From contig JAANSK020066686.1 of NCBI GenBank assembly GCA_011763485.2, positions 1 through 40,818 on the forward strand: a stretch of DNA of 40,818 nucleotides, in the 5' to 3' direction. Source of the DNA: Isoetes engelmannii. Its lineage: Eukaryota > Streptophyta > Lycopodiopsida > Isoetales > Isoetaceae. The notes beneath the pieces were generated by a model. It was not told where the DNA came from. It searched no databases and was given only the letters and a program-made list of their open reading frames with translations. Every line of letters starts with the position of its first letter. Within the stretch, counting starts at the first letter, position 1. Positions 35,601 to 38,189 of the stretch are shown here, one piece after another. The position numbers and the translations under genes were made by a program.

Positions 35601-35828
35601 AGTGGGCAAATTACTTTTAAAAATGTATTTGATACAGCTATGCAATTTACTTGCGAGACAGATAATCCTGCCTTTACAGTGAGCAAAGGTGAAAAACTAC
35701 CCCCAAAGAAGCAAGTCAAATTGGTGGTTACCTACAAGGGTACAGCTGGTGCTCCTACTACAGGGAAGCTTATGGTGAAATGCATTGAGGTTCCTTATGT
35801 ATGGATGTTCTATTTGCAAGCAGTATGA
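2381..35828 (+). CDS. HYDIN: HYDIN, ciliary central-pair protein (complete gene, 26 exons)
   Basis: This gene encodes the giant ASH/MSP-repeat protein that in green algae and animals forms part of the C2 projection of the axonemal central pair and is needed for ciliary beating. Predicted exons: 2381-2479, 2553-2672, 3920-4042, 4109-4228, 4298-4412, 4586-4650, 4727-4954, 5036-5157, 6275-6431, 6499-6587, 6736-6916, 7057-7449, 7532-7666, 7749-8303, 8372-9255, 9318-9591, 9772-10080, 12831-13046, 14725-15147, 15315-15419, 15493-15642, 15775-18006, 18116-18291, 24975-25146, 25212-25511, 29892-35828. All introns are GT-AG and all phases close, giving 4,559 residues (human HYDIN is about 5,100). Segments colinear with animal HYDIN run from near the N-terminus (LFQPYPPELIF, LRNNDK) to the extreme C-terminus (VWMFYLQ before the stop). 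Short strand motifs of the LDFG type recur throughout, as expected for Ig-like ASH domains. The order was recalled from knowledge of the family, not aligned by software. No frameshift or internal stop was found. The start codon and exon 1 are the least certain parts. Confidence 0.93.
2673..3919 (+). repeat. HYDIN intron 2 with two diverged tandem duplications
   Basis: This 1,247-nt intron contains two adjacent diverged copies of about 150 bp, near 2806-2960 and 2984-3135. They share AGATCACTTTCTCTTTTC, TTTATCATCTTT, TGGGATCCAAT and TGTTGCAGCAGCTGTT. A second, shorter duplication at about 3410-3470 and 3475-3537 shares CTCATACGTGTCA and TTCTTTG(T/A)TTC-like strings. No TE protein motif is visible. 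The intron ends with a pyrimidine-rich tract before CTGCAG at 3914-3919. Confidence 0.6.
3920..5157 (+). CDS. HYDIN: HYDIN exons 3-8, first ASH domains
   Basis: Six exons (3920-4042, 4109-4228, 4298-4412, 4586-4650, 4727-4954, 5036-5157) encode residues 74 to about 331. Recognisable landmarks in order are LFQPYPPELIF, HLRNNDK, VTFHPESDGDY, REKFLIPVRCKG, VLDLPDEISF, QNVGNKRALF and IFNRSAVVAYFIWTK. Each aligns by eye with the start of animal HYDIN. Introns are 66-173 nt. The intron between exons 5 and 6 splits a codon after its first base; exon 8 ends after a second base and is completed by exon 9 at 6275. Confidence 0.9.
5417..5750 (+). repeat. 167-bp tandem duplication in HYDIN intron 8
   Basis: Two head-to-tail copies, 5417-5583 and 5584-5750, each begin TTTGAGTGATGGGGAGGTGG and end ATTTATGTAC(T). 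They differ at only a handful of positions, mostly C/T changes, so the duplication is fairly recent. The intron (5158-6274, 1,117 nt) is otherwise without recognised features; an open frame at about 5745-6089 has no family signature. Confidence 0.85.
6275..8303 (+). CDS. HYDIN: HYDIN exons 9-14, ASH repeats
   Basis: Exons 6275-6431, 6499-6587, 6736-6916, 7057-7449, 7532-7666 and 7749-8303 encode residues of about 331-834. Exon 9 carries an acidic helix-prone stretch (REMEEYKEQIGG) matching the E/K-rich insert after the first two ASH units of HYDIN. Exons 10-14 carry WPGTLVEIAINF, VGPHIQF, LDFGFVSYGLRCTKEIRLRN, FDFGTCYIRYPY and LDFGKVQV, typical ASH strands. The exon 10/11 junction (CTGAG|GTG, GCAAG|GTA) was placed by family continuity and phase; a short alternative is possible there. 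The 82-nt intron before exon 13 is followed by VAVLSIDIENVAKNV, matching the end of an ASH unit. Confidence 0.88.
8372..9591 (+). CDS. HYDIN: HYDIN exons 15-16, ASH repeats
   Basis: Exon 15 (8372-9255, 884 nt) and exon 16 (9318-9591) encode residues of about 835-1220. Visible landmarks are SAHGVGSTLSC, a lysine-rich linker (KAKSKKNMSKEDPDPKKDDK), YPNLYFDSGTLDFG at the exon end and HLTMKNISMLEVIYHW, FDILPVRGQLHPGEQETV and VVALCE in exon 16. This order matches the middle of the N-terminal half of HYDIN. The exon 15/16 intron is only 62 nt, the smallest in the gene. The long E-rich insertion seen in mammals before FDVLPIYGVL is absent. Confidence 0.9.
9772..15419 (+). CDS. HYDIN: HYDIN exons 17-20, separated by TE-loaded introns
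   Basis: Exons 9772-10080, 12831-13046, 14725-15147 and 15315-15419 encode residues of about 1221-1571. Exon 17 begins VEGGPRYTIALK and carries LSNMGKVPFGF; exon 18 carries VSLDLPRI; exon 19 carries an acidic linker, then VVLGETKTQSITISKMGTLPV; exon 20 carries LLLKAEVTIPTAEL and DHLDFGHVQIGHCK. Each has a direct counterpart in HYDIN. Introns 17 (2,750 nt) and 18 (1,678 nt) are expanded by retroelements. The exon 17 acceptor (ATTGAAG|GTTGAAGG) has a weak pyrimidine tract but the family match starts exactly there. Confidence 0.85.
10081..12830 (+). other. HYDIN intron 17 (2,750 nt)
   Basis: Besides the truncated Copia element, this intron holds a short direct repeat: a unit starting TAGGCAAATACTTGAACAAA at 11821 recurs at 11884, with about 43 bp identical. 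A frame at 11350-11679 has no recognised family. The rest (11100-12830) shows nothing I can name. The acceptor is GTCTGATCAG|GTTGC. Confidence 0.6.
10425..11100 (+). mobile_element. Truncated Copia-type LTR element in HYDIN intron 17
   Basis: A 238-bp LTR-like sequence (10425-10662, starting TGTTGGGATATG and ending CATAACA) is followed directly by the primer-binding site TGGTGTCAGAGCC (10663-10675). That is a one-base variant of the initiator tRNA-Met site. From about 10862 a broken gag start reads LDPFKFSKVSMLTPCNSYVW, closely related to the gag start at 26222 in intron 25, followed by EEALAYAKLLVSPSI. Frames are broken and I see neither a pol gene nor a 3' LTR, so the element is truncated. 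Confidence 0.65.
13047..14724 (+). other. HYDIN intron 18 (1,678 nt)
   Basis: Apart from the minus-strand LTR fragment near 13.8-14.0 kb I see no further element. The segment 14040-14460, upstream on the minus strand, may be more of the same element's internal region, but carries no recognisable protein. The acceptor is GTGACTTTGCAG|GATGAAGG. Confidence 0.5.
13774..14034 (-). mobile_element. Minus-strand LTR and adjoining 3' internal sequence in HYDIN intron 18
   Basis: Read on the minus strand, a purine tract ending in CAGGGAG directly precedes TGTTAGAATATGGAACC, the usual start of an LTR; the boundary lies at 13924 in plus coordinates. The LTR extends to roughly 13774-13792, with the end not well defined. 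A second CTCAGGGAG purine tract lies about 100 bp further inside the element (14024-14034). No coding region or PBS is visible. This is a solo-LTR-like or 3'-end fragment. Confidence 0.5.
15493..18006 (+). CDS. HYDIN: HYDIN exons 21-22, with adenylate-kinase-like P-loop segment
   Basis: Exon 21 (15493-15642) and exon 22 (15775-18006) encode residues of about 1572-2365. ASH strands (TIDPSIIDFGSILPNAPEA, VYSLDFDEQYLKEEE) lead into a nucleotide-binding segment: IIIYGPPLVGKSTQAKLLG at residues of about 1781-1799, with a Walker A lysine, and FGVIFDGL near 1864-1871, a Walker-B-like strand. HYDIN is known to carry this adenylate-kinase-like region. Two lysine-rich linkers follow (around 16624-16695 and 17335-17430). 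The hundreds of E/K-rich residues found here in mammals are largely missing. ASH strands resume at WIIPPKASVEHVVLFW and LDFGPLPVG. The 132-nt intron 21 is in frame and stop-free, so it might be retained. Confidence 0.9.
15643..15774 (+). other. In-frame, stop-free 132-nt intron of HYDIN
   Basis: The donor is GATATAGAG|GTTGGC and the acceptor TATTCTGCAG|GTTCG. Removing it joins FDIE to VRFIPAHKKK, matching the continuous family sequence there. Its length is a multiple of three and it has no stop codon in the reading frame, so retention would add 44 residues without disrupting the protein. Whether it is always spliced cannot be told from sequence. Confidence 0.7.
18116..25511 (+). CDS. HYDIN: HYDIN exons 23-25, split by a 6.7-kb intron
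   Basis: Exons 18116-18291, 24975-25146 and 25212-25511 encode residues of about 2366-2581. Exon 23 carries KDNPTPTVFPLICFGD and ISFDRLLIGRE and ends after the second base of a lysine codon. Exon 24 completes it and continues NLSMLLVHWKITGLENG, so the ASH strand is interrupted exactly by the 6,683-nt intron 23. Exon 25 carries INFGIVKV and LFLENKGKYPVAFKFSF. All agree with HYDIN order. The exon 24 acceptor (AAACGCAG|GAACTT) was chosen because it restores phase and family sequence; an AG at about 24941 would be out of agreement. Confidence 0.88.
18755..18954 (-). mobile_element. Minus-strand LTR in HYDIN intron 23
   Basis: This 200-bp stretch is the reverse complement, with moderate divergence, of the plus-strand LTR at about 20793-20968. 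Shared strings include GAAGTGAAAGATCTATG, AGAAGAGGAAAC, TATATAGGCACATG and TACATGTCACATATGTAGG. Just before it, GGAGCTCTGATAAAA (18736-18750) looks like a mutated minus-strand primer-binding site (GGCTCTGATACCA). It is therefore the 5' LTR of a minus-strand element, or a solo LTR. Confidence 0.6.
19411..19600 (+). repeat. Tandem duplication, about 90-100 bp unit, intron 23
   Basis: Copies 19411-19511 and 19512-19600 both begin GTAAAGGATCTT and share AAGGGCATTCTT, AGATTTTGTCCAAGT and AATATTGAAAAAAGAAGAGC. The first copy has about 12 extra bases. They lie immediately before the plus-strand LTR at 19600. Confidence 0.8.
19600..20968 (+). mobile_element. Old non-coding LTR element in intron 23
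   Basis: A plus-strand LTR (about 19600-19781, starting TGTTGAATG) is followed by the primer-binding site TGGTATCAGAGCC at 19784-19796. A related sequence at about 20793-20968, preceded by CAGGGAGAGC at 20784-20793, acts as the 3' LTR; both share CTGTACATTTGTACAG-like and ACCATGTGCC strings. The two LTRs are strongly diverged, so this could also be two different family members. The internal region (about 19800-20790) has only short frames and contains a 40-bp direct repeat (20134-20173 and 20174-20213). No gag or pol motif was found. Confidence 0.5.
20978..21160 (+). repeat. 5' LTR of the TR-GAG-like element
   Basis: This 183-bp repeat starts TGTTAGAATATGACATG and ends AGGGTTTCTTCA. It contains CTCCTATAAAGCC, a likely TATA box for the element's transcript. 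The primer-binding site follows without a spacer. Confidence 0.93.
21880..22836 (+). CDS. Gag-like protein of the non-autonomous element (ORF1)
   Basis: The open frame is read from a GTG at 21880, with the first ATG at 21898. The N-terminal part contains NYEEWRSHMTWSLISQDLWH, which fits the W...M...L...LW pattern of Copia Gag (UBN2/DUF4219-like). A CCHC zinc knuckle is not visible, so the usual RNA-binding C-terminus is missing or replaced. Around residues 125-160 a 16-residue unit, EETQVT(K/R)(E/Q)VIELANE, is repeated twice. The C-terminal half is acidic with no recognised domain. The stop overlaps the next ORF's ATG (ATGA at 22833-22836). Expected role: particle formation for the element, inferred from the N-terminus only. 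Confidence 0.7.
   Translation: MVDNLIMDYFSSESAKQLHQIVAPLKDKFLTSQNYEEWRSHMTWSLISQDLWHVARGHHFSEITIDKDYLVSKSIKLTIGYPLSLKIWQATFYSSQELWDYLRSEFGQGNQHKQKQQTSETEQGYFEKSEEETQVTKEVIELANEEETQVTRQVIELANEAVEQCLPFSDICFIVKDNMNLLKGYDASDLSQDFQIYEGAYDRHYQSFGLDELESCHIVENASQDLIQQLEVPFFDDYLEVASLSSLVQSFMYIPEYAAPELIFECTCTLSKGGYESVYQKLDWSSLRNDYLLHASSLLGMKYLSIKLLTAYFFTMTV
22833..23690 (+). CDS. Unknown protein of the non-autonomous element (ORF2)
   Basis: This 285-residue ORF starts at an ATG overlapping the ORF1 stop by four bases. I do not recognise its family and see no protease, integrase or polymerase motif. The first 80 residues are acidic. A central cysteine-bearing part (CPHATPEEDN, CLGFYSYDDD, CLHQNGHVLLTVSKC, CNSCYK) could bind metal but has no standard spacing. 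The end has a tandem basic repeat (KRREWYKRREWYRGRK) followed by a tryptophan/leucine-rich hydrophobic segment (MLWLPWLRLWLSLLYLM) that could be a membrane anchor. The stop is four bases before the first of three polypurine tracts. The ORF is intact although it lies in a non-autonomous element, so it may be functional or a captured host gene. Confidence 0.55.
   Translation: MKQVHGMADPERSINPCAEECLGLEIFHLLHEELGEEQTIDNLQGVMTAKEEFVSEFPWIDVDAELSDSSSVFTMVSKSDMQLPYAICVNFNGRFACPHATPEEDNSPICLGFYSYDDDAGFKISLAVHYTCLHQNGHVLLTVSKCTTEHVTGLRMCMKTGAAGKACNSCYKNTLDETHLFQGQFQILPSSSISKVSKGTAGANAGVLHDYLGFSSAEVLRGKFQFFKSKCSSNGMYSSTALEGKRREWYKRREWYRGRKMWFKTMLWLPWLRLWLSLLYLMSTA
23810..23992 (+). repeat. 3' LTR of the TR-GAG-like element
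   Basis: This copy matches the 5' LTR at 182 of 183 positions by eye. It is preceded by the polypurine tract and followed by the target duplication AGCTC. Confidence 0.93.
26222..26960 (+). pseudogene. Copia gag pseudogene
   Basis: It starts MDPFKFSKDPMLTPSNWYV and includes MTEYLEKMEALRMELIAAGG and VHYILVNLPLEYDML, typical of Copia Gag. A remnant of the CCHC knuckle (CYHCHK) lies near 26870. Stop codons and frame breaks interrupt it at several points (for example just after FDPT near 26342), so it cannot make a full protein. The N-terminus closely resembles the fragment in intron 17. Confidence 0.85.
27115..27960 (+). pseudogene. Copia pol 3' remnant (RT end and RNase H)
   Basis: Fragments read LIDQTKLHLQEKNEMTNLGL, HFYLGLEVLQTPDGFYLF, then YMQRPTQLHCKVAKHVLAYL and DNQSTIQLLLNPVFHARTKH, which are hallmarks of the C-terminal reverse transcriptase and RNase H of plant Copia elements. 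Stops (near 27284 and 27548) and frameshifts separate them. The YVDD catalytic motif and everything upstream of it are gone. Confidence 0.85.
28560..28690 (+). mobile_element. Possible LTR fragment
   Basis: A purine run (AAGAGGAGAG) directly precedes TGTTAGAAGATGTATAC, the same arrangement as the polypurine tract and LTR start of other elements in this window. The far end of the repeat is not defined and no second copy is present. Confidence 0.3.
28919..29495. repeat. Tandem repeat cluster ending at the assembly gap
   Basis: The phrase TAGACATA(C/T)TGATCATTTACAC recurs at 28921, 29109 and 29379, each time followed by AAGTTACAG. Copies 1 and 2 share about 190 bp, including AAGAACTGGAGCCCCC and CAAGTAAGGCCAA. 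Copy 3 is partial and runs into the gap. TACTCTGATATCACC, a likely mutated minus-strand primer-binding site (GGCTCTGATACCA), precedes copies 1 and 3. The repeats may therefore derive from a minus-strand LTR element. Confidence 0.65.
29496..29519. other. Assembly gap (10 N) followed by 14 cytosines
   Basis: Ten N are followed immediately by a run of 14 C, then AACCCCAAAAC. The gap follows tandem repeats and precedes a homopolymer, so it was probably caused by repetitive or low-complexity sequence. The ten N may be a placeholder rather than the true length. It lies inside HYDIN intron 25 and does not affect coding sequence. Confidence 0.95.
29892..35828 (+). CDS. HYDIN: HYDIN exon 26, giant terminal exon
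   Basis: One uninterrupted 5,937-nt exon encodes residues 2582-4559, about 43% of the protein, and the stop codon. The acceptor (ATGTGCAG|GTTGATATG) leads into VDMFFNKEK, continuous with exon 25. ASH landmarks include VHFGPQICGM, LPRLYIESP, NPFDIVRILVSGEGYGDEV, HFKPTMMFQARTF, FELPKSDYALI, LNPTNVSYRFVWE, FLLVGKVKKPG, HDFGPHFIHHQ, LSFGAVKLG, VSFDTVALGSH and INNSAVDWLLHPK-like and WMFYLQ segments through the C-terminus. Two lysine-rich linkers lie near 30235-30295 and 31795-31860. The upstream open frame from 29844 to 29891 is intronic. The lack of introns here contrasts with the finely split 5' half. Confidence 0.95.
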   Translation, partial: VDMFFNKEKTLQKEIELNKNNDVCLNIIEKLTGIIEQTIPIVISIQAMHSRFILAPEHGVHFGPQICGMSPVPRILKVINEGKFDFTYKLLIDGAENAGPPNVSAGDAMKKNAVTKVDKDQKKGKKTDKKEKGAASETLELRSFTLSPALGTVLSGAQQDISVQFKTDIPCSVLETFRMLISDMDPLLYNNGILYELSGESCIPTVNINAESIFRNIKLLETLDLSSIPESNAYYKKDNIFSFGAVIIELDAAGRSEHSVPKDIMHIPKKVGEKYSAEARFRFENPSKVPCSLQFSVSRYETEVIPNERTSKGKAGSKDLPEDSLCMEVYPTALEVPPLESRYVTCLFRPLAIQTYNGLFEVALKDGNGARTSQFRCELRGEGTLPRLYIESPTCSSPSGLPWLKFPRLLLGKSLTLPFVLVNDSTVPAVARIQVPSENSAWIGLSQSCGELSVPLNFGGKLYMPAKNKATIFVTFIPLAGQQYEEILQISVDYNPFDIVRILVSGEGYGDEVICIGLPRDMDDTIWFEDTAIGAKSSVSFTLKNTSADRHWRFMWADTPCLSFSPSIGHLHQGTSKDIFVSFSSPIPVEYIEKEVKLQLWNIIYPDGNDLVDWDDRISGLSTQLGNASQMPENDLKSESKNKNKPVKKKSKAGSIAESKQSEQFMELQLQPKQGEPVFEAVKGSAKCAVYKVHAVADNIRYTCSIQTIHFKPTMMFQARTFSFKIENLSRANMQFFWRVCMQDFTLDRNSPYMITPETGILLPGKGMEVSIRFCPTEVQDCTRILSCEIPNLDASLTPLQIPVKGQVTRPWCHFELPKSDYALIRDPNLPGPNGPVGPLDLSVNIIEFESVGANIRNVKYFTALNPTNVSYRFVWEPEKKQSLVWTEFEIDGVRSFDPFKCITKTGEIPRGERYEMGFEYIPDKLELKESFWIFRIPERNIEVRFLLVGKVKKPGLALDHFFVEMGEVLVGHTATHTVQLNNPEVVPFAFAFDKRSFLPSQPEEIPQLRFNPEAAIVAPESSMPVEVSFCPLAEGRYTFDAVCDVKKAAPLKLTVKGEGYRFHEKVYLEEGDSGFPLELSCKVATDIVFGEVLVNSKTFKKLLLTNQGRHPFQFMWKCQNPSLVHVEPSVGIVSREEQVACDLVFSPTVPGAIKGTPVICHILHGNNYTLLLSGDCFRATAKFSFLEHDFGPHFIHHQSKVPPSIKLFITNTGALNITCELLYASTSFLEVEHTSVTLGPSEILGVPITFKPDNVALFRERVEFRINGLDIVAVNIKGEGVPVILELMDSRQQFLSFGAVKLGQSSKELVQLINKSKIPMDVSFEPSKDILEEYSIMLSPACYLPLQPKQVGILEMEYKPKSRMPSFSQGLVVEVAGCKSRVLTMSGSCLAIDVKLSSNMVSFDTVALGSHMTKRIQLENHGDFGVSFKWDVFRCAPEFSIFPKDGFLPPAQVSKLDVVFCPTSKNHDIRVDRVCCQISGEKYLYLTLTGGCHDEGRPEEILRFKVPVRSSEVKSVQIKNNSAVDWLLHPKIINDFWCGPPSVTALAGQTVSYIITYRPLIMSMIEPHKGSLLFPLPNGSMLSYQLSGEAGPPLPDGEFKYFLKARSTIPVMLPVQNWLKSTQRFHLIIELNRDETGGKLIGQNYIDIAGLSKENCILHFYAQKRGITEATVTFKVEESGEYCLFVLGFEAGKADVVEQLSFDCLARQYAVHNVHLKNTLDSETRFVTRCQDPMVIVPHFIDLQPKTTASVQIMYKPIIEGTSTCVLVFENSILGEYEYELRLKAAEAAPERLLSFSVSLGNQQSHTFHFKHSLPIKTAYSCAVSQEGLQAGFTVEPASMAANPAGPEGLEMQAKVLFEPSSIGENVRGLLTVKSVECGEYKCQLLGICSPPSPQGPILIKGSGQITFKNVFDTAMQFTCETDNPAFTVSKGEKLPPKKQVKLVVTYKGTAGAPTTGKLMVKCIEVPYVWMFYLQAV

Positions 35829-35880
35829 TGTGCAGCTGTTTTTTAAGTCCATGCTTGATTTTTCTCATTAACAAAGGAAT

Positions 35881-35886
35881 AATAAA
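35881..35886 (+). terminator. Poly(A) signal candidate of HYDIN
   Basis: AATAAA lies 53 nt after the HYDIN stop codon in an A-rich stretch (AGGAATAATAAAAAATAG). It is the first canonical signal downstream of the stop. Another AATAAA-like string (AAAATAAAC) lies near 36078. Confidence 0.5.
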
Positions 35887-36187
35887 AAATAGAATTAAGG
35901 AAGATAAAATGGACTCTTTTGACATGCAAAGGTTGCTTTTTGTGCTTGCCTGTAATGAGGCCTATGGGAATGCAGCTTTGTGCTGCTGGGGTTCAAGTCC
36001 CTGTTCCAATTTTCATCTCTATTTCATAGAAGTAAGCCTTGGCATAAATCTCAATAAGTCTTTAGGTAACTCACTTCAAAATAAACAGGAAAGCACTGCT
36101 TTATTAGCTGCAACATCTATACAACATTGCGTAGTCTCCTGTAACATCCATTGTATTTTATCCTCTGCTTCTCCTTTTTTTTTCTAT

Positions 36188-36285
36188 GTTCAAATTGTTG
36201 CCCCTTCTATACCTACTATCATCCCATTTTTCTATTAACCCCATTTTTTTCAAAAGCTTGCCCCTCCTATACCTACTATCATGCC
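36188..36285 (+). repeat. Short direct repeat 3' of HYDIN
   Basis: The string CTATACCTACTATCAT occurs twice, each after a TTGCCCCT-type run, within 36188-36285, about 57 bp apart. I see no gene around it. The stretch 35890-36900 otherwise contains no recognisable gene; a minus-strand frame at 36363-36608 has no family signature. Confidence 0.6.
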
Positions 36286-36912
36286 ACCAGGATCATCATT
36301 TTGACACATCTGCAAATGTGCCACATTAAGTTTGCTAGCACTGCCAAGCAATTTTAATCAATTCACCTTCCTATATGCTTCATCTCCCTAATCTTTTTGT
36401 TGTGGCTATAAGAGTGATGATACATCAATGTGATGTCCAATGTCACTATGATCCTTCTAGCTACCGCTTTCCGCCAGTGGAAGTGTTTTTGTAAGCCTAT
36501 CCATAGAGTACGTTGATGCCCATTAGCAAAATCCCCAATATTTGTGTAATCATCTACAACAAAATAATTGTCCATAGAAAGTTTAAGAAGCCTAGGGGGA
36601 ATGCTCAATCAATGCCCACCATTGCTCTAGTTATTGAGGCAACTTGAAGCTGCTAGCAACCATTCTATTAGAATCATCGATCCCTTACCTTTCCCAAGCT
36701 TCATGATGGCTTGGACGAAGGTGCTCGACAATTTTGTCATTTCTAGGAAATTATCCATGAAATGCCACTCTGCAGATTATCTTTGCCTTCTAACAGTTGA
36801 ATTATCATCTAGAGTGACAATAACCACTAGTGTTTAATATCTTCCGAGAGAAAAGTCGACTTTCACCTCCTAGATGTACACTTCATCAGCGGGTCTATTA
36901 TTGCTAAGGTTT

Positions 36913-37046
36913 GTCCCGCAAAAATCCTTTTGGGGCGGGGTTTCTTAATCCTAAAGATTAATGGTCTTGTTGTGTTCTTTCTTATATTGGATCCTATATA
37001 ATTTCTGGTCTCTATGGATGATAAAAATTATTTCAATTCAATTTTC
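36913..37046 (+). mobile_element. LINE 3'-end fragment, plus strand
   Basis: This stretch shares, in the same order, GGCGGGGTTT, a TCTT(G/A)TTG-like pyrimidine-rich middle, TGGTCTC(T/C)ATGGA(T/C)GATAAAA with the minus strand of 37203-37312. It is therefore the 3' untranslated end of the same LINE family, with a tail rich in A and T (ATTATTTCAATTCAATTTT). No coding part precedes it, so the copy is 5'-truncated, as is common for LINEs. Confidence 0.6.
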
Positions 37047-37111
37047 TCCATCCGATCTATCTATGTGCTTTTACTTTGAAGACAACCTGTCATGCTTTGC
37101 ACTTGCTCATA

Positions 37112-37202
37112 AGAATAGAATAGGATAGGATAGAGTAGGATAGGATAGAGTAGGGTAGGGTAGGGTAGGGTAGGGTAGAGTAGAATCGAATAGAATAGAA
37201 TG
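37112..37202 (-). repeat. Pentanucleotide repeat array, 91 bp
   Basis: On the plus strand this reads as variants of a 5-bp unit: TAGAA, TAGGA, TAGAG and five successive GGGTA units in the centre. It lies exactly at the 3' end of the LINE on the minus strand, where a simple-sequence tail is expected. Plant telomeric repeats have seven bases (TTTAGGG), so this is not telomeric. Confidence 0.85.
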
Positions 37203-37479
37203 TATTTTATCGTCCATGGAGACCAATTAGCCTATAGGGCCCAAACAAAGAGAGAACAGCAATCGTATTACGGCCAGGATGGAAAAAACCCCGCCGCAAA
37301 GGGTTTTCGAGGGAAAAATCTTGGCAGTAATAAACATGCTGGTATATTGTACAACAAGACGCAGTCATGACCTAGATGGGCAGAGCCGAGTCCACTCGTC
37401 CATGACCTCCTGAAGGTATGATCCAAGAGATCCCACTAAGTTAGTTCTCAACAAAAGATGCAGTGGCTGATTAGGCACT

Positions 37480-38170
37480 ACCAGTTGAGGATACTGCACC
37501 CGAATCTATTCATACAAGGGGAAGGCCTGCAAAGCATAATGTTCATCCTCAATGACCCCTTACCGACAAGTCCTGTCCTTGCGTGCTTCCCGAGCCCATC
37601 ATCCCATTTCAATACGGAGGCGATGCCCATCTGTGCGAATGGAAGCGATCAGCCTACGTTCTTTCATGGTATGGGCCCCATGTGAGCGTGGGGTTCACTT
37701 GCTGCCTATAGTGTGCCATCTTGACCTGTGCCAGAGCCTCGGCATCCCACAGTTTGTTAAGGAAAGAAACGTCCATGTTTCTTTTCAATTCATCTTGCTC
37801 CTTTGCGCGGACTTGCACGCACATATGTGCCTGGACATACCATCCAGAGAGCCACCGGGACTGCTTGTCCTTCCAGCAGGCTTTTAGGCGTTGCGGATCC
37901 ATTACAACTGCTAAGGCCGTATTAGGTAGGTGTGCATCCCCTATGCGAACTACCTTCTGAAGTAATGGAGGTGGCGACACATCGCTGCCCTCTGGAGGGG
38001 GAGAAAACATGTTTCTTGCAGCAATATCTGATATGGCACCGTGGACTTTACCCCAAGTGCTCGTGCCAAGAAAGCCTTTTGTATCTGTTCAAGGCCATTC
38101 CATGTGGTGGCAGATATGGCCGGGCCCTATACTTCGATCATGTACAAGAGAACTGGCTCACTAGAGCTCT
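37480..38170 (-). pseudogene. LINE reverse-transcriptase C-terminal pseudogene
   Basis: Minus-strand translation gives EPVLLYMIEV, stop, GPAISATTWNGLEQIQKAFL and ALGVKSTVPYQILLQE, the segment after the polymerase domain typical of plant LINE ORF2. After a frame change it continues to TDGHRLRIEMG, stop, WAREARKDRTC and VIEDEHYALQAFPLYE, the familiar C-terminal zinc-binding region. Two of the expected cysteines are lost. Several stops and at least one frameshift make it non-functional. Confidence 0.75.
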
Positions 38171-38189
38171 GAACAAGTGTGACTGATGA

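Larger units (their letters stand above)
37112..38185 (-). mobile_element. 5'-truncated LINE with pentanucleotide tail
   Basis: On the minus strand the order is: reverse-transcriptase C-terminal remnant (about 38185 to 37480), a 3' untranslated region with GGCGGGGTTTTTTCC and TGGTCTCCATGGACGATAAAA, then a pentanucleotide tail (37202 to 37112). This is the layout expected for a LINE copied by target-primed reverse transcription. The 5' part of the element is absent. Confidence 0.7.

Noticed and set aside
35351-35719. Minus-strand 122-residue frame
   Set aside because: It is a shadow of the C-terminal coding sequence of HYDIN on the opposite strand.
36363-36837. Protein-coding gene 3' of HYDIN
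   Set aside because: Frames on both strands are short, interrupted and without family motifs.
37112-37202. Interstitial telomere repeat
   Set aside because: The unit is five bases (GGGTA, GGATA, GAATA), not the plant seven-base TTTAGGG, and the array coincides with the 3' end of a LINE.
37552-37887. Plus-strand 111-residue frame as a gene
   Set aside because: It is antisense to a degraded LINE reverse-transcriptase end on the minus strand.
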